From Hymenobacter sp. IS2118 (GTDB lineage: Bacteria; Bacteroidota; Bacteroidia; Cytophagales; Hymenobacteraceae), in assembly GCF_000715495.1 (NCBI RefSeq), contig NZ_JNLX01000130.1, forward strand, positions 1-52,263: DNA of 52,263 bases, in the 5' to 3' direction. Position 1 is the first letter of the stretch, and each line of letters begins with the position of its first letter. The notes below the pieces were generated by a model. It ran no database searches, was not told where the DNA came from, and saw nothing but the letters and a program-made list of their open reading frames with translations. A program made the translations under genes and the position numbers. Below are positions 1 through 9,094 of the stretch, in pieces.

Positions 1-696
1 TTTTTTGCCATCTACTATATTTTGGTTACGGGGATGCAGTGGAAGGCCTTGCCGCGGTGCTTGGGGGCAACCTCCACGGTCCATGACCGGTTCCAGCAGT
101 GGGCCCAGGCTGGCGTTTTTAAGCGGCTTTGGACCAGCGGCTTGGTGCAGTTACAGGCCGAAGGCCGCCTGGATTGGGACTGGCAGTGTCTGGATGCCTG
201 CCAGACCAAGGCCCCGCTTGGCGGCGAGGCCGTCGGCCCCAACCCGACGGACCGGGGCAAGGGCGGCGTCAAACGCCACGTGCTGACCGAGGCTCAGGGC
301 TTGCCCGTCGGCGTGGCCGTGACCGGAGCCAACGTCCACGAAGTGACGCAAGTACAGGCCGTACTCGATTCGATGCCCGTGCTGCCCCCACCGGCCGAAG
401 GCGATTTCGCCCCCGGTTTCTGCGCCGACAAGGGCTACGACGCCGAGGCCATTCGGCGCCTACTGGCCCAGTGGGGCTACCGGGTGCACATCCTGAGCCG
501 GGGAGAGGAAGCCGACAAATGCCGCACCCCCGGCTACCGCGCCCGTCGCTGGGTCGTCGAGCGCACCCACGCCTGGTTCCACCGTTTCCGCCGCCTGCTC
601 ATCCGCTGGGAAAAGAAAGTCGCCAACTACGAAGCCCTCCTCCACCTGGCTTGCGCAAACACCGTCTGGCGACACTCCCTCCTATTTTTCGGATAG
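1..696 (+). CDS. IS5-type transposase, 5' end cut by the window edge
   Basis: DDE transposase of the IS5 family. The frame is open to base 1 with no credible start, so the N-terminus lies outside the window. Visible parts are the conserved GMQWKALP segment, the first catalytic Asp in CLDACQTK, the second in CADKGYDAEAIR, and the closing Glu in VVERTHAWFHRFRRLL followed by IRWEKK. The order and spacing fit an intact catalytic core. The stop codon lies inside the presumed right terminal repeat. Whether it is active cannot be judged without the left end. Confidence 0.88.
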   Translation, partial: FFAIYYILVTGMQWKALPRCLGATSTVHDRFQQWAQAGVFKRLWTSGLVQLQAEGRLDWDWQCLDACQTKAPLGGEAVGPNPTDRGKGGVKRHVLTEAQGLPVGVAVTGANVHEVTQVQAVLDSMPVLPPPAEGDFAPGFCADKGYDAEAIRRLLAQWGYRVHILSRGEEADKCRTPGYRARRWVVERTHAWFHRFRRLLIRWEKKVANYEALLHLACANTVWRHSLLFFG

Positions 697-700
697 GCTC
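685..700. repeat. Presumed right terminal inverted repeat of the IS5-type element
   Basis: TTTTTCGGATAGGCTC, read outward, is the kind of end seen in IS5-type elements and contains the transposase stop codon. It is followed by TTA at 701-703, a possible short target duplication. The left end is outside the window, so this is an inference from position and from general knowledge of the family. Confidence 0.5.
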
Positions 701-845
701 TTAGTCTATGGATTAAGAAACAAAGCCCCAAAGCCGTCACAATCGTTTGGGGAATGGCCCGATAAATTTCTCATTCCTTCCCCGGGTTTTGAAAAATCCG
801 GCAAGATAGCGCGAAAGTTCGTTTTTTATTCCCCTATCAGCCAGC

Positions 846-853
846 TACCTTTG
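846..853 (+). promoter_or_regulatory. Bacteroidota -7 promoter element for the M16 peptidase gene
   Basis: TACCTTTG matches TAnnTTTG exactly. Transcription would start near base 860, on top of a possible TTG start at 858, which favours the GTG at 879 as translation start. No clear TTG lies at the expected -33 position. Confidence 0.5.
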
Positions 854-878
854 TTTTTTGAATCCTTCCGCGTCCTTC

Positions 879-3866
879 GTGAAAAACAACTTTTTGCTGC
901 TATTTCCGGCCCTGGCAGTGCTTGGTGTTGCTACTCAGTGCCAATCCAGCAAGCCTGCCGCTACTGCTTCGGCTGCGGCTACTGCTCCCGCCGCCATGCC
1001 TGCTACCCCGAAGGAATACCGCTACGAAACGGTGCCCGGCGACCCGTTGCAGGTTCGTATCTACAAGCTGGACAACGGGCTGACCGTTTACCTCTCAGAT
1101 TACAAGGACGCCCCGCGCATTCAGACCTACGTTGCTGTGCGTGCCGGCTCGAAGAACGACCCGGCCACCGCCACCGGCCTGGCCCACTACCTGGAGCACA
1201 TGGTGTTCAAGGGCACGTCCAAGCTGGGCACGCAGGACTGGGCCAAGGAAAAAGTAGAGCTGGATAAGATTGAGGCGCTGTACGAAACGTACCGCGGCCA
1301 GCGCAACGACCCGGCCGCCCGCAAGCGCACCTACCACCAGATTGACTCGATTTCGGGTGTGGCCGCCTCCTACGCCGTGCCCAACGAGTACGACAAGGTG
1401 ATGGGCGCCATCGGGGCCAAAGGCTCCAACGCCCATACCTCCAGCGAGGAAACGGTGTATCAGGAAGACATTCCAAGCAACCAACTGGAAAAGTGGACTG
1501 CCATTCAGGCGGAGCGCATGCAGGAGATGGTGCCGCGCTTGTTCCACACGGAGCTGGAAGCGGTGTACGAGGAGAAAAACCGGGGCCTGGACAGCGACTT
1601 TAACAAGGAGTTTGAGGCGCTGAACGCCGCGCTCTACCCCACGCACCCTTACGGCACGCAAACGACCATCGGCACGATTGACCACTTGCAAAACCCGTCG
1701 ATAACGGAAATCAAGAAGTATTTCGGCCAGTACTACGTGCCCGGCAACGTGGCGCTCTGCCTGAGCGGTGACCTGGATTACGACGCCACAATTCGGCTTA
1801 TCGACAAGTACTTTGGTGAGTTGCCCGCTAAAGCCGCGCCCGCCTTCGTGGTGCCGGTGGAGAAGCCGCTGATGGCGCCGATAACCCGCGAAATATTGGG
1901 TCCGCAGTCGGAAAACGTGATGCTGGGCTTCCGCCTGCCCGGTAAGTCGACCCGCGACGGCGTGCGGCTGCGAATGATGGACAAAATCCTGACCAACGGC
2001 CAGGCCGGTCTGATTGACCTCGACCTGAACCAGCAGCAGAAAGTGCTGGAAGCGGCCTCGTTCACAGACATGAACTCGGATTATTCCACGCACATCATCT
2101 ACGGCACGCCGCGGGAGGGGCAGAAGCTGAGTGAGGTGAAAAGCCTGCTGCTCGGCGAATTGGCCAAAGTGAAGGCCGGGAACTTCCCCGACTGGCTGAT
2201 TCCGGCCATCATCAACAACGACAAGCTGGAGCGCACCAAGGCGTTTGAGAGCAACGAGGCCCGCGCCAGCGCCATGTACGACGCCTTTATTCAGCGGGCC
2301 GAGTGGAAGGACTACCTGCAGCAGGAGAAGGATTTCGCCGCCATCACGAAAGAGGAAATGGTGAAATTCGCCAACGACCACTACGGCGAGAACTACGTGA
2401 GCGTGTTCAAGCGCACCGGCACCGACCCCAACAAGGTGAAGGTGGTGAAGCCCGCCATCACGCCCGTGCCCGCCAACCGCGACGTAGCCTCAACCTTCTA
2501 CAAGCAGCTCACCGCCATGCCGAGCACGGAGCTGCAGCCGGTGTTCGTGGACTATAAGAAGGATATTCAGGAAACGGAGATTAAGCCCGGCCTGCCGCTG
2601 TACTACACCAAAAACAGCGAAAACGGCCTGTTCAACCTGTCTTACGTTTTCGACCTGGGCAAGAACAACGACCCGCGCTGGGGCCTCGCTTCGGACTACC
2701 TGCAATACCTGGGCACCGGCAGCTACAGCGCCGCGCAGCTGCAGCAGGAGTTCTACAAGCTGGGCTGCTCCTTCAACGTGAGCAGCAGCGCCGACCGCAT
2801 TTTCGTTACCCTCAACGGCCTCGACACCAACCTGGAACCCGCGCTGAAGCTGTTTGAACAGCTGCTGAACGCGCCCAAGCCCGATGCTGCCGCCCTGAAA
2901 AACATGGTGGCCGGCGTGCTCAAGCAGCGCCAGGATGCCAAGCTGGAAAAAGGTGTGATTCTGAACGCGGCAATGGTGAACTACGTGAAGTATGGTCCAA
3001 AGAACCCCTTCACAAACGTCATTCCCGAGAAAGAGTTGAAGGCCATCATGCCCGAGCAACTCACGGCGCTGATTAAGAAGCTGCCGACGTACCAGCATCG
3101 GGTGCTGTATTATGGGCCGCGGCCTGGAAAAGGCGATACAGTAACTATTGTCGATGTGCTGAAGGCCAACCACCAAACACCCGCCATCCTCACGCCCGTA
3201 CCGGCCGCAAAGGATTTCGCCGAGCAGCCGCTGAAAGACAAAAAAGTGTATTGGGTGGACTACAACATGGTGCAGGCCGAAATCCTGTTCCTGACCAAGG
3301 GCGACGTGTACAGCAAGGATATGGTGCCGACCGTAGCGCTCTACAACGAGTATTTCGGCGGCGGCATGGGCAGCATCGTATTTCAGGACTTGCGCGAGAG
3401 CAAGGCATTGGCCTACTCGGCGTCTTCCCGCTACTCGAACGCCGACAAAGCCGGTCGCTCCAACTACAACATGAGCTACATCGGCACGCAGAGCGACAAG
3501 CTGCCCGAGGCAATGGCCGGCATGGAAGCGCTGCTAACCGACATGCCCGTGGCCGCCGCCAACCTCGAAATTGCCAAAAATGCCATCCGCAACAGCATCA
3601 GCACCGAGCGCATCACCAAGGGCGATGTGCTGCTGAGCTACGAGCGTGCCCGCCGCCTCGGCCTCGACTACGACCTGCGCCGCGACGTGTACGCCGGCAC
3701 CCAAAACATGACGTTTGACGAGCTAAGCAAATTTCAGAGCACCAAGATTAAGGGTCAAAACCAGGTCATTCTGGTGATTGGCTCGAAGGACCGGCTCAAT
3801 TTCAAGGAGCTGGCCAAGTACGGCAAGGTGCAGCAGCTCACGCTGAAGGAGATTTTCGGGTACTAA
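879..3866 (+). CDS. M16 family zinc metallopeptidase (insulinase/pitrilysin-like)
   Basis: Large exported peptidase with two tandem M16 halves, about 995 residues. The inverted zinc motif HYLEH sits near residues 103-107, and the downstream ELEAVYEEKNRGLDSD segment provides the likely third zinc ligand. The second half, from about residue 540, keeps the fold but has no HxxEH, as usual for the inactive partner half. The N-terminus is a hydrophobic signal segment ending in Cys21, possibly a weak lipobox (ATQC). A longer start at TTG 858 is open, but the promoter word at 846-853 argues for GTG 879. It probably degrades peptides in the periplasm; the substrate is unknown. It stands alone, downstream of the IS. 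Confidence 0.9.
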   Translation: MKNNFLLLFPALAVLGVATQCQSSKPAATASAAATAPAAMPATPKEYRYETVPGDPLQVRIYKLDNGLTVYLSDYKDAPRIQTYVAVRAGSKNDPATATGLAHYLEHMVFKGTSKLGTQDWAKEKVELDKIEALYETYRGQRNDPAARKRTYHQIDSISGVAASYAVPNEYDKVMGAIGAKGSNAHTSSEETVYQEDIPSNQLEKWTAIQAERMQEMVPRLFHTELEAVYEEKNRGLDSDFNKEFEALNAALYPTHPYGTQTTIGTIDHLQNPSITEIKKYFGQYYVPGNVALCLSGDLDYDATIRLIDKYFGELPAKAAPAFVVPVEKPLMAPITREILGPQSENVMLGFRLPGKSTRDGVRLRMMDKILTNGQAGLIDLDLNQQQKVLEAASFTDMNSDYSTHIIYGTPREGQKLSEVKSLLLGELAKVKAGNFPDWLIPAIINNDKLERTKAFESNEARASAMYDAFIQRAEWKDYLQQEKDFAAITKEEMVKFANDHYGENYVSVFKRTGTDPNKVKVVKPAITPVPANRDVASTFYKQLTAMPSTELQPVFVDYKKDIQETEIKPGLPLYYTKNSENGLFNLSYVFDLGKNNDPRWGLASDYLQYLGTGSYSAAQLQQEFYKLGCSFNVSSSADRIFVTLNGLDTNLEPALKLFEQLLNAPKPDAAALKNMVAGVLKQRQDAKLEKGVILNAAMVNYVKYGPKNPFTNVIPEKELKAIMPEQLTALIKKLPTYQHRVLYYGPRPGKGDTVTIVDVLKANHQTPAILTPVPAAKDFAEQPLKDKKVYWVDYNMVQAEILFLTKGDVYSKDMVPTVALYNEYFGGGMGSIVFQDLRESKALAYSASSRYSNADKAGRSNYNMSYIGTQSDKLPEAMAGMEALLTDMPVAAANLEIAKNAIRNSISTERITKGDVLLSYERARRLGLDYDLRRDVYAGTQNMTFDELSKFQSTKIKGQNQVILVIGSKDRLNFKELAKYGKVQQLTLKEIFGY

Positions 3867-3870
3867 TTTC

Positions 3871-3992
3871 TTAGTTGTCGGTTGTTCGTTGTCAGTTGTT
3901 AGGCTGATGGCGATGGATAGAGACTTTTCTCCCAATAGCCGGCTACTTTAATTGAAAATCCTGACAACTGATAACTACTAACGGACAACTAA
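3871..3992. repeat. Intergenic inverted repeat built from the word AGTTGTC
   Basis: The left arm (3871-3902) is made of repeated GTTGTC/GTTGTT words and the right arm (3961-3992) is its imperfect complement, with roughly six mismatches over 32 bases. The loop is about 58 bases. A similar structure from the same words lies at 20122-20184. It fills most of the space between the peptidase and isocitrate dehydrogenase genes. Confidence 0.65.
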
Positions 3993-3999
3993 ATTTCAC

Positions 4000-5265
4000 A
4001 TGGCAGAGCAAAAAATCACCATTAAAAATGGCAAGCTGAACGTACCGGATAAACCTACTATTCCCTTCATTGAGGGTGACGGCACGGGGCCGGACATCTG
4101 GGCGGCTTCCAAGCTGGTATTTGATGCGGCCGTTGAGAAAGCATACGGCGGCAAAAAGCAGCTGATGTGGAAGGAAGTGCTGGCCGGTGAGAAAGCCTAC
4201 AAAGCCACCAACAACTGGCTGCCCAGCGAAACCCTCGACGCCTTCCGCGAATACCTCGTGGGCATCAAAGGCCCCCTTACTACGCCCGTGGGCGGCGGCA
4301 TCCGCTCCCTCAACGTGGCCCTGCGCCAGGAGCTGGACCTGTATGCCTGCGTGCGCCCGGTGCGCTACTACGACGGCGTGCCCTCGCCGGTGCGCCACCC
4401 GGAACTGACCGACATGGTCATCTTCCGCGAAAACACCGAGGACATCTACGCCGGCATCGAGTACATGAACGGTACGCCGCAGGCCCAGAAAATGCTGGAA
4501 TTCCTGCAGGATGAGATGGGCGTGAAGAAAATCCGCTTCCCCGATTCGTCCTCCTTCGGCATCAAGCCCGTGAGTAAGGAAGGCACCGAGCGCTTGGTGC
4601 GCGCGGCCATCAACTACGCCTTGCAGCACAAGAAACCCTCGGTGACCATCGTGCACAAGGGCAATATCATGAAGTTCACCGAAGGCGCCTTCAAAACCTG
4701 GGGCTACGAGCTGGCCGAGAAGGAATTCGGCAGCAAGGTATTTACCTGGGCGCAGTACGACAAAATAGTGGCCAAGCAGGGCGTGGCCGTGGCCGATGCC
4801 CTGCAGAAGCAGGCCGTGGACCAGGGCAAGCTCATTATCAAGGACAGCATTGCCGATGCCTTTTTGCAGCAGATTCTGCTACGCCCCGCCGAGTACTCGG
4901 TAGTGGCCACGCTGAACCTGAACGGCGACTACATCTCCGATGCGCTGGCGGCCATCGTGGGCGGTATCGGCATCGCGCCGGGGGCCAACATCAACTACCT
5001 CACCGGCCACGCCATTTTCGAAGCCACCCACGGCACAGCGCCCAAATACGCCAACCAGGACAAGGTAAACCCCGGCTCGGTTATCCTCTCCGGCGTGATG
5101 ATGCTGGAGCACATGGGCTGGAAAGAAGCCGCTGCCCTCATCAACAAGGGCCTCGAAGCCGCCATCGCCAGCAAGCGCGTGACCTACGACTTCGAACGCC
5201 AGATGGAAGGTGCCACGCTGCTCAAAACCAGTGAGTTCGGCCAGGAAATTGTGAACAATATGTAG
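4000..5265 (+). CDS. icd: NADP-dependent isocitrate dehydrogenase
   Basis: TCA-cycle enzyme converting isocitrate to 2-oxoglutarate with NADP in the cytoplasm. It has 421 residues, the size of the homodimeric E. coli-type enzyme. The substrate loop [13 protein letters not shown] carries the serine (Ser103) equivalent to the one phosphorylated by AceK in enterics. [13 protein letters not shown] follows at about 143-155. The segment [12 protein letters not shown] holds the Lys-Tyr pair typical of NADP specificity, and [18 protein letters not shown] closes the family signature. It starts at an ATG eight bases after the repeat at 3871-3992 and is followed by a strong terminator, so it is probably monocistronic. 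Confidence 0.97.
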   Translation: MAEQKITIKNGKLNVPDKPTIPFIEGDGTGPDIWAASKLVFDAAVEKAYGGKKQLMWKEVLAGEKAYKATNNWLPSETLDAFREYLVGIKGPLTTPVGGGIRSLNVALRQELDLYACVRPVRYYDGVPSPVRHPELTDMVIFRENTEDIYAGIEYMNGTPQAQKMLEFLQDEMGVKKIRFPDSSSFGIKPVSKEGTERLVRAAINYALQHKKPSVTIVHKGNIMKFTEGAFKTWGYELAEKEFGSKVFTWAQYDKIVAKQGVAVADALQKQAVDQGKLIIKDSIADAFLQQILLRPAEYSVVATLNLNGDYISDALAAIVGGIGIAPGANINYLTGHAIFEATHGTAPKYANQDKVNPGSVILSGVMMLEHMGWKEAAALINKGLEAAIASKRVTYDFERQMEGATLLKTSEFGQEIVNNM

Positions 5266-5294
5266 TAGCTTGGCCGCGGCCTAAGCAGCAATAT

Positions 5295-5332
5295 AAACCC
5301 CCGCGTCGGCTTTGGCTGGCGCGGGGGTTTTG
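5295..5332 (+). terminator. Rho-independent terminator after icd
   Basis: An 11-base perfect stem (AAACCCCCGCG at 5295-5305 with its complement at 5320-5330) and a 14-base loop, running into T residues. It lies 30 bases after the icd stop and excludes an upstream start at 5312 for the next gene. Confidence 0.88.
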
Positions 5333-5350
5333 GCTTATCTGAAATCATTA

Positions 5351-6052
5351 ATGACTCTTCACGCTATTCCTATTTGTGACCAATTAACTTGGTTGCCGCC
5401 GTACAGCCACACTGCTTCACCAAAGGCAGGAGCATTGCCAATGGGATACGAAGCTTATATCAAATTGCTCCCGCCATTGGGTATAGACACCGCAATTCCT
5501 TTAGCCGATTATGCTGCCGACTGTCGCACAGTAGCTGATTTAAATAAGCGGGCTGCGTTCTGGGACGCTCATGGCATACGACTTGGAGCACCTACGCCCG
5601 AGCGTTTGCAACCAATTACCTACCGTGAAGTGGCGAAGATTTTCGGCTTGATTTACGATGAAAAAATGAGCGGGGAAGCTATTCGACTTGCGTACGGGGT
5701 TTGGCCTCCTAATCTTGGGGTAAATGAGTTGCTCACACAGTCATTTGTAGCGCGTCTAATTCAGATTACTGGCCCGACAACTGCAACATATTTCCACGGT
5801 TCTGTAGACGAAGGAAACTATCATTTTGACGAGGAAGGCTTTCCCCAAGACTGGTTGGAACAAGGAGTTGCAGCTGATTTATCCGAAGTTGTGCATCGTG
5901 ATAACGCTTTCCCAATCTATACATTCGCAGCTAATCATTCTTGGTGTCTCTATCAGGCCGAATACAATGATTGGCTTGAAATCGGCTGCTCCAATAATAT
6001 GGCAGATAAATTATTTGCTGACCATAAATTAGAAGCTTTTCTGCTTCGTTAA
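5351..6052 (+). CDS. Hypothetical protein, AT-rich orphan gene
   Basis: I do not recognise this 233-residue protein. It has no signal peptide or membrane segment and is rich in aromatic and acidic residues; the middle (about 70-160) looks like a globular alpha/beta protein. ATG 5351 is preferred because the longer start at 5312 lies inside the icd terminator. Base composition is clearly more AT-rich than that of its neighbours, with many A/T third positions, which suggests recent acquisition. It stands alone between two terminated or separately promoted units. It could be an immunity-like or other accessory protein, but nothing in the sequence proves this. Confidence 0.75.
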   Translation: MTLHAIPICDQLTWLPPYSHTASPKAGALPMGYEAYIKLLPPLGIDTAIPLADYAADCRTVADLNKRAAFWDAHGIRLGAPTPERLQPITYREVAKIFGLIYDEKMSGEAIRLAYGVWPPNLGVNELLTQSFVARLIQITGPTTATYFHGSVDEGNYHFDEEGFPQDWLEQGVAADLSEVVHRDNAFPIYTFAANHSWCLYQAEYNDWLEIGCSNNMADKLFADHKLEAFLLR

Positions 6053-6201
6053 TTATTTGGTCGGAACTGGCTCAAGTTCAATACCGCATAATCTGTAGAC
6101 GCATTTTGAACGCTCGTATTTGCGAGCCGACGCCAAAAACCCAACCCGACCGCCGCGCACCCCCCAAACCTTGCACTCAGAAAGCCTTCAGAATTGCCGC
6201 C

Positions 6202-6209
6202 TACCTTTC
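6202..6209 (+). promoter_or_regulatory. Possible -7 element for the two-component operon
   Basis: TACCTTTC differs from TAnnTTTG in the last base only and lies 24 bases before the GTG start of the response regulator. No TTG is seen at -33. Confidence 0.35.
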
Positions 6210-6233
6210 GGCCGTTCCTAATTCTGTTTTCCC

Positions 6234-6911
6234 GTGAAGCTGCTGATTGTTGAAGACGAGCCGGCCCTGCGCACCTCGCTGGTCGAGTACCTGCGTCAGG
6301 ATGGCTACGTGGTAGAAGCGGCGGCCAACTATGCGCAGGCCCACGAAAAAATCAAGCTCTACCAATACGACTGCGTGTTGCTGGACCTGACCCTGCCCGA
6401 CGGCAACGGCCTGGACCTGCTGCGCACGCTCCGGGCCGATAGTTCGCCGGCCGGCGTGCTCATCGTCTCGGCCAGGGGGGCGCTCGACGACAAGGTGCTG
6501 GGCCTGGAGCTGGGCGCCGACGACTACCTGGCCAAGCCCTTCCACCTCTCCGAGCTGAGTGCCCGGCTGAAAGCTATTATCCGGCGGCGACAGTTTCAGG
6601 GGCAGCGCCAGCTGCTGTTTCAGGAGCTGACGGTGCTTCCCGACCAGGCCCAAGTGCTGGTGCACGGCGAGGCGGTGGCCCTCACCCGCAAGGAATACGA
6701 CTTGCTGCTCTACCTGCTCACACATCCGGGCCGGGTGCTCACCAAAGAGTCGATTGCCGAGCACGTGTGGGGCGATGCTGCCGACGCGGCCGACTCGTTT
6801 GATTTCCTCTACACCCACCTCAAAAACCTGCGCCGCAAGCTCCAGGAAAAGGGCGCCGGCGACTACATCCGCTCAGTGTATGGGGTGGGCTATAAGTTCA
6901 GCGCAGAATGA
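6234..6911 (+). CDS. OmpR/PhoB-family response regulator
   Basis: DNA-binding response regulator of 225 residues. The receiver domain (about 1-115) has acidic residues Glu7-Asp8, phospho-acceptor Asp51 in CVLLDLTLPDG and Lys101 in YLAKPF. A winged-helix C-terminal domain (about 125-223) includes LTRKEYDLLLYLL and ends in RSVYGVGYKF. The start is GTG 6234. The gene overlaps the histidine kinase by four bases (ATGA), so the two are translationally coupled partners. Following genes suggest control of envelope phosphatases and glycosyl transfer, but that regulation is inferred from position only. Confidence 0.95.
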   Translation: MKLLIVEDEPALRTSLVEYLRQDGYVVEAAANYAQAHEKIKLYQYDCVLLDLTLPDGNGLDLLRTLRADSSPAGVLIVSARGALDDKVLGLELGADDYLAKPFHLSELSARLKAIIRRRQFQGQRQLLFQELTVLPDQAQVLVHGEAVALTRKEYDLLLYLLTHPGRVLTKESIAEHVWGDAADAADSFDFLYTHLKNLRRKLQEKGAGDYIRSVYGVGYKFSAE

Positions 6912-8167
6912 AGCTGCTGACCGCTACCAATCGCTACCACGTGCTGCTGGCGGCGCTGCTCTTCACCATCGGAAGCGGGCTGTTGTACTTTGGGGTGCTG
7001 TGGGCGCTGCAGGGCGAGGCGGAGGAGCGGCTGTTTCAGCAGCGCGACTACCTGCGGCGGGAAGTGCAGCGCACGGGTCGGCTGCCGGGCACGCCCTTTG
7101 AGGGCCGGATGCAGCTGAGCACGACGCCCCAGCCCGAAGGCCTGCGGGACGTGCTGCTGCTGGAACCGCTGGAAAACGAGCTGGAGCCCTACCGGCAGCT
7201 CACGTTTCGGCTGCAGCTGGCCGGTCGGCCTCAGTGGGTGTCGTTGAGCAAGTCGCTGCTGGAAACGGAAGACGTGCGGTTGCTGATTATGTGGCTGCTG
7301 CTGGGGGTGCTGGGGGCGCTGCTGGGGTGCATGGTGCTGCTCAACCGTTGGCTGGCGCGCCGCCTGTGGGCACCTTTCGAGCGCACCTTGCAGCAGCTGC
7401 GCACCTACGATGTGCGCCAGCACCAGGTGCTGCAGCTGCCCGGCACCCGCATCGAGGAATTCGCGCAGCTCAACCTCACCCTCACCCGCCTCAGCGAGCG
7501 GGTGGCTGCCGATTACGCCTCGCTCAAGGAATTTACTGAGAACGCGGCCCACGAAACCCGCACCCCACTGGCCATCATGCAGGCCAAGCTGGAGCAGCTG
7601 TTGCAGCTGCCGGATTTGCCGGCCCCAGCCGGCCCGCTCGTGGCCGACCTCTACGCCGCCGTGCAGCGCCTGGCCCGCCTGCACCAGGGCCTGACGCTGC
7701 TCAGTAAGATTGAGAACCAGCAGTTTGCCCAGGCCGTGCCGGTGTCGCTGGCGGCGCTGCTGCGCGAGAAGCTTGACCAGCTCGAAGGGTTTATCGAAGA
7801 CAAGCAGCTGCGGCTGGAGGTGAGCCTGCCTGCCACCGGGACGTTGCCGCTGCACCCGGCCCTGGCCGATTCGCTGGTGAGTAACCTGCTGCACAACGCC
7901 ATTCGCCACAATCAGCCCGGCGGCCTGCTGCGGGTAATGCTCACGGGCACCGAGCTGGCCATCACCAACACGGGGCCGCCGCTGGCGCCTACCCAAAACC
8001 CCGCGCAGTTTTTCGAGCGGTTTCGCAAGCAGAATGCCACCTCCGATTCGCCCGGTCTGGGGTTGTCCATCGTGCAAGGTATTGCGGTATTCTATGGGTT
8101 TGAGGTACGCTACGAATACGCCGCGGAGCAGGCCTTGCACACGCTGCGGGTGGTGTTCAAGCACTAG
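6908..8167 (+). CDS. Sensor histidine kinase, partner of the upstream regulator
   Basis: Membrane kinase of 419 residues. TM1 is at about 11-33, followed by a short periplasmic domain (about 34-118) and TM2 at about 121-145. A linker leads to the dimerisation/phosphoacceptor helix with His215 in NAAHETRTPL. The ATPase domain shows the N-box NLLHNAIRHN, a G1 region with ITNTG where Asp is more usual than Asn, and SPGLGLSIV as G2. The periplasmic part is small, typical of sensors of membrane or ion signals. It overlaps the response regulator gene by four bases. The Asn in G1 is tolerated in some active kinases, so this is only mildly unusual. Confidence 0.94.
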   Translation: MKLLTATNRYHVLLAALLFTIGSGLLYFGVLWALQGEAEERLFQQRDYLRREVQRTGRLPGTPFEGRMQLSTTPQPEGLRDVLLLEPLENELEPYRQLTFRLQLAGRPQWVSLSKSLLETEDVRLLIMWLLLGVLGALLGCMVLLNRWLARRLWAPFERTLQQLRTYDVRQHQVLQLPGTRIEEFAQLNLTLTRLSERVAADYASLKEFTENAAHETRTPLAIMQAKLEQLLQLPDLPAPAGPLVADLYAAVQRLARLHQGLTLLSKIENQQFAQAVPVSLAALLREKLDQLEGFIEDKQLRLEVSLPATGTLPLHPALADSLVSNLLHNAIRHNQPGGLLRVMLTGTELAITNTGPPLAPTQNPAQFFERFRKQNATSDSPGLGLSIVQGIAVFYGFEVRYEYAAEQALHTLRVVFKH

Positions 8168-8171
8168 CCAA

Positions 8172-8187
8172 ACGCCAATACTGGCGT
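8172..8187. other. Short hairpin after the kinase gene
   Basis: ACGCCA and TGGCGT around a four-base loop, five bases after the kinase stop. There is no T tract, so this may be a weak attenuator or processing site rather than a terminator. Confidence 0.3.
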
Positions 8188-8250
8188 CACTACTACAGAG
8201 TGTCTACAGAATTGGTCCATAGGTTTACCACTTCCTTCAGCCCCTTATCT

Positions 8251-9045
8251 ATGCTCCGCTACCTGCTTGCGGTACTGGCTTGTCTGTTGCTCTGGCTGCC
8301 GTTGCGCGCCCAGCAGCTGGCCCCACTGCCCGCCTCCGCCCCGGATTCGCTGGTCCAGGTCCGGGCTGCCCCTGGGCCGCCACGTCTCTGGCAGCGTCCC
8401 GTGGTACGGCAGCTGCTGCCCCCGGTGCTACTGCTCACGGCTGGGGCCCTGACGACGCATAAGGTAGCCCTGTTGGAAACGGACGAAGAAACCCGCGAGG
8501 AAATCCGGGAGCACGTAGGTCGGCCCCTCACCCAGCTCGACAACCAGATGCGCTACCTGCCGGGGGCGGTGGCGCTGGGCCTGGGCCTGGCGGGCGTGCG
8601 GGGCCGTCACCGGCCCGTCGACCAGCTGCTGCTGGCGGCGCTGGCCTTCACCCTCAACGACGCGGCAACCAGCAACCTGAAAAAGCTTACGCAGGTGCAG
8701 CGGCCGGATGGCTCCGACTACCATTCCTTCCCCAGCCAGCACACCAGCCTGGCCTTTGCCTCCGCCACGCTTCTGCACAAGGAGTACGGCGGGCGTAGCG
8801 CCTGGTACAGCGTGGGCGGCTACTCGGTGGCGGCCGCTACGGCGGGCATTCGCATGGCCAAAGACGTGCACTGGCTCTCGGATGTGCTGGCCGGAGCAGG
8901 CGTGGGTATTCTGTCGACGGAGGCGGCGTACTGGCTCTATCCGCGGGTGACGAAGCCCTTGCGCAAGGTGCTTGGCAACCGGGCGCTGGTGCTGCCCAGC
9001 TACCAGCAGGGGGCCTTCGGGGCCATGGCGGTGGTGCGGCTGTAG
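8251..9045 (+). CDS. PAP2-superfamily phosphatase, exported
   Basis: Membrane or periplasmic phosphatase of the PAP2/LpxE type, 264 residues from ATG 8251. That start gives a clean signal peptide (LLAVLACLLLWLPLRAQQ); the frame is open upstream to 8200. The three PAP2 motifs are present: KKLTQVQRP (about 144-152), PSQH where PSGH is usual (161-164) and Arg201-x5-His207-x3-Asp211. The family hydrolyses lipid phosphates such as undecaprenyl pyrophosphate, lipid A phosphates or phosphatidic acid. Neighbours (a two-component system before; epimerase, lipid glycosyltransferase and a second PAP2 after) point to envelope-lipid remodelling. Specificity cannot be read from the sequence. Confidence 0.88.
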   Translation: MLRYLLAVLACLLLWLPLRAQQLAPLPASAPDSLVQVRAAPGPPRLWQRPVVRQLLPPVLLLTAGALTTHKVALLETDEETREEIREHVGRPLTQLDNQMRYLPGAVALGLGLAGVRGRHRPVDQLLLAALAFTLNDAATSNLKKLTQVQRPDGSDYHSFPSQHTSLAFASATLLHKEYGGRSAWYSVGGYSVAAATAGIRMAKDVHWLSDVLAGAGVGILSTEAAYWLYPRVTKPLRKVLGNRALVLPSYQQGAFGAMAVVRL

Positions 9046-9094
9046 GCTGGCGCTCGTCATCCAGCCCGGCCTTAAACTTCAGCTGCTTTTTTTG

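Noticed and set aside
1095..2381. 428-residue open frame on the minus strand inside the M16 peptidase gene
   Set aside because: Shadow of a GC-rich gene: no recognisable motifs, while the opposite frame has the complete M16 signature.
6890..8164. 424-residue minus-strand frame opposite the histidine kinase
   Set aside because: Antisense shadow; the kinase frame has all catalytic boxes.
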